IMG/VR virus record: IMGVR_UViG_3300017971_000480
Location: 1-39,928 of that record
Length of the DNA: 39,928 bases
From: a virus
Reading direction: 5' to 3' (one strand)
Part shown: piece after piece, positions 38,747 through 39,928 of the stretch
How the letters are laid out: every line of letters begins with the position of its first letter
Numbering within the stretch: the first letter of the stretch is position 1
Notes under the pieces: generated by a model
What the model was told of the DNA's origin: nothing
What the model saw: the letters and a program-made list of their open reading frames with translations, nothing else
Database searches by the model: none
Position numbers and translations under genes: made by a program

Positions 38747-39381
38747 GGTATGTCTCTCTTGGTGAGATTTACGAGGCCTTTGCAGCCGAGTATGGCTGGA
38801 AGAGAGAGTACGTACAGAAAGGTCTGACCAGGCCACTTCTGAGGTTGTACTGGCATTACCTGAACAAGAGGAAGGTTCGGGAGGCGAAAGATCAGATCAG
38901 GTTGATGTGGGGCGAGACGCCTGACGAGAAGGCCAGCAAGGCACTGAAACAGAAAGAACTCGCCGAGAGGTGGCAGAAGGATCCGTTGTATGGGTTTCCG
39001 AACGATATCAGGTACTTCACTCGAGATCAGGCCATGCAAAAGGTCAAGATCACAGAGAGATTCGGAGAGAAGATTGCCCCGCGCAGTCGATGGGGCATGG
39101 AAAGGGTTCGCGCTTGCGTCGGCGAACTAGGCATTGTTGCAAGACGATGCTCGATGAACGATCTGCTGTGGGATACGTATTCACGGGCGAAACACGAAGG
39201 TGTGGAGCTCACGCTGGATACGGTCAGGAGGATGATCGAGTACGACATCCTTCGATCGCAACTCTATCCACCTGGGTGGTCTGACGACACTGTTCCCCCC
39301 CCAAAAGAGTTTCTCGAAGAGCTCCAGAAACAAGGAAAGTTGAAAAGAATCTACGCCGAGATGGACAGGGTGTTTGCCTAA
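38659..39381 (+). CDS. Tail chaperone C-terminal extension (gpGT-like), made by frameshift
   Basis: A 240-residue frame with no convincing start of its own: it has no ATG, GTG or TTG near a ribosome site before VRYVSLGEIYEAFAAEYGW. Its frame is -1 to the short form, so the fusion protein has about 393 residues (153 + 240). The extension is helical and charged (EKASKALKQKELAERWQKD, DDTVPPPKEFLEELQKQGK). By analogy with lambda gpGT, the short and long forms bind the tape measure during tail assembly. The stop TAA at 39379-39381 lies 27 bases before the tape measure start. Confidence 0.75.
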   Translation, partial: LPRAPGELHARKEGRGNEGARAAAAGEEVRYVSLGEIYEAFAAEYGWKREYVQKGLTRPLLRLYWHYLNKRKVREAKDQIRLMWGETPDEKASKALKQKELAERWQKDPLYGFPNDIRYFTRDQAMQKVKITERFGEKIAPRSRWGMERVRACVGELGIVARRCSMNDLLWDTYSRAKHEGVELTLDTVRRMIEYDILRSQLYPPGWSDDTVPPPKEFLEELQKQGKLKRIYAEMDRVFA

Positions 39382-39408
39382 TCTACCGTATGAAAGGAGG
39401 GCCGAGTC

Positions 39409-39928
39409 ATCGCAGACAACGTAACCCTTAGATATGGCTCCACGGGATACAGCAAGGTCACAGGCGAATTGGCCGGCCTGGAAAAGGCATCGGGAAGGAT
39501 CGAAGGTGCTTTCGGAAAGGTCGGTGCATCTGCCGATAGAACCTCGCCACGTATCACGAGTTTTTTCAACAAGTTTGGCGGGGCCGTGAAGAGTGCCGCT
39601 GGTGTTGCTGAAAGCTTCCTCAAGACTGCCCTGAAGGTGCTGTCGGCGATCACCGGAATTGGTGCCGCTGCGGCAGGCGTGGCAGCCGCTGGTTTCCTGA
39701 AGTGGGGCCAATCGATGCTGAATGTGACCCAATCGTTCAGGCTCCTGGAGATCAGTCTGTACGGAGTCTTGAAGAGTTGGGACAAGGTGAAGGTGGTCAG
39801 TGATTTCGCCAAGGAGTATGCAGCGAAGTACCCCGCCATGTACGGGGATATCATGCGGGCTATGTCCTCCATGGCGATGATGCCTGCGCTGAAGCCGATT
39901 TTCAGTGGAGGCGATGTTCAGGGAATGA
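39409..39928 (+). CDS. Tape measure protein, N-terminal part, possible ATC start
   Basis: The frame is open to the right edge with 173 codons visible. It starts ATC 39409 after a strong AAAGGAGG (39393-39400) with 8-base spacing. The only NTG codon in frame nearby is TTG far inside (about 39463), and upstream in-frame codons end at TGA 39391-39393. The protein is Gly/Ala-rich, with hydrophobic stretches (LSAITGIGAAAAGVAAAGFL) and a helical pattern, typical of tape measure proteins that set tail length. A sequencing error at the start codon would be the simplest alternative. Confidence 0.7.
   Translation, partial: MADNVTLRYGSTGYSKVTGELAGLEKASGRIEGAFGKVGASADRTSPRITSFFNKFGGAVKSAAGVAESFLKTALKVLSAITGIGAAAAGVAAAGFLKWGQSMLNVTQSFRLLEISLYGVLKSWDKVKVVSDFAKEYAAKYPAMYGDIMRAMSSMAMMPALKPIFSGGDVQGM

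Noticed and set aside
20107-39928. Gene transfer agent
   Set aside because: A GTA-type holin family name and compact head genes raised this, but the T4-like portal and capsid and the large terminase favour a phage; one window cannot settle it.
1-39928. CRISPR array, tRNA genes, rRNA, insertion sequences
   Set aside because: No regular repeat-spacer pattern, cloverleaf, rRNA core sequence or transposase motif was found. Short direct repeats at 7421-7475 are too few and irregular for CRISPR.

Overview
The window is mostly the packaging, head and tail region of a tailed bacteriophage or prophage. It is split by about 12.5 kb of AT-richer, host-like DNA, mostly on the minus strand. Phage genes (about 1-7365 and 20107-39928) all lie on the plus strand, are densely packed with many ATGA/GTGA overlaps, and use strong AAAGGAGG ribosome sites. 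The packaging and head genes look T4-like: portal (gp20-like), S80-type prohead protease (gp21-like) with an in-frame nested scaffold start, and major capsid (gp23-like). The tail looks siphovirus-like: an HK97 gp10-like connector, a tail tube with a probable Ig-like end, a tail-chaperone pair joined by a -1 frameshift on A AAA AAC, and the start of a tape measure that seems to begin at an ATC codon. No tail sheath, integrase, repressor or tRNA is visible, so phage lifestyle cannot be read from this window.

Layout: 1-1305 small phage genes (HTH and zinc-ribbon proteins); 1306-1493 a non-coding stretch with helically phased GG-ending units and a 12-bp direct repeat, a candidate packaging site; 1494-4011 small and large terminase; 4012-7365 accessory phage genes (ASCH domain, MmcB-like nuclease, possible ADP-ribosyltransferase-fold protein, methyltransferase, NrdR-like zinc ribbon). 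7366-20106 is the interrupting region: a zincin-like protein, a zinc-finger protein, a frameshifted Cys-rich miniprotein, a response-regulator/AlbA_2 fusion, an intact thermonuclease beside a broken copy of one, an EF/TSP3-like secreted protein, a lipoprotein, HU, an unknown three-gene cassette with two tail-anchored proteins, a small membrane protein, a WGR-domain remnant and a 976-residue PHP + SMC-type ATPase (TrlF-like). It contains two GEMM-I (c-di-GMP class) riboswitch candidates, both with sigma70 promoters of 16-bp spacing, and a possible new structured RNA after HU.

20107-30109 is the head module, with an acetyltransferase/glycosyltransferase/methyltransferase cassette between the MuF-like protein and a putative decoration protein. 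30160-33375 is a second glycan cassette (GT9, a GT2-GT9 fusion, a methyltransferase) directly after the capsid gene. 33372-39928 holds head-tail connectors and tail genes.

The riboswitch type, the HU sequence, the 'KDGTYVRPH' secreted protein and the lipoprotein suggest a host in the former Deltaproteobacteria (Desulfobacterota, Geobacter-like), but this is inference. The ter-to-portal order makes sense if the 7.4-20 kb block is cargo inserted in the phage; a chimeric assembly is the main alternative. The most interesting items are the cargo block itself (PHP-SMC ATPase, RR-AlbA fusion, tail-anchored cassette, riboswitches), the two glycan cassettes embedded in head genes, the nested in-frame starts, the frameshift, and the non-coding signals before terS.
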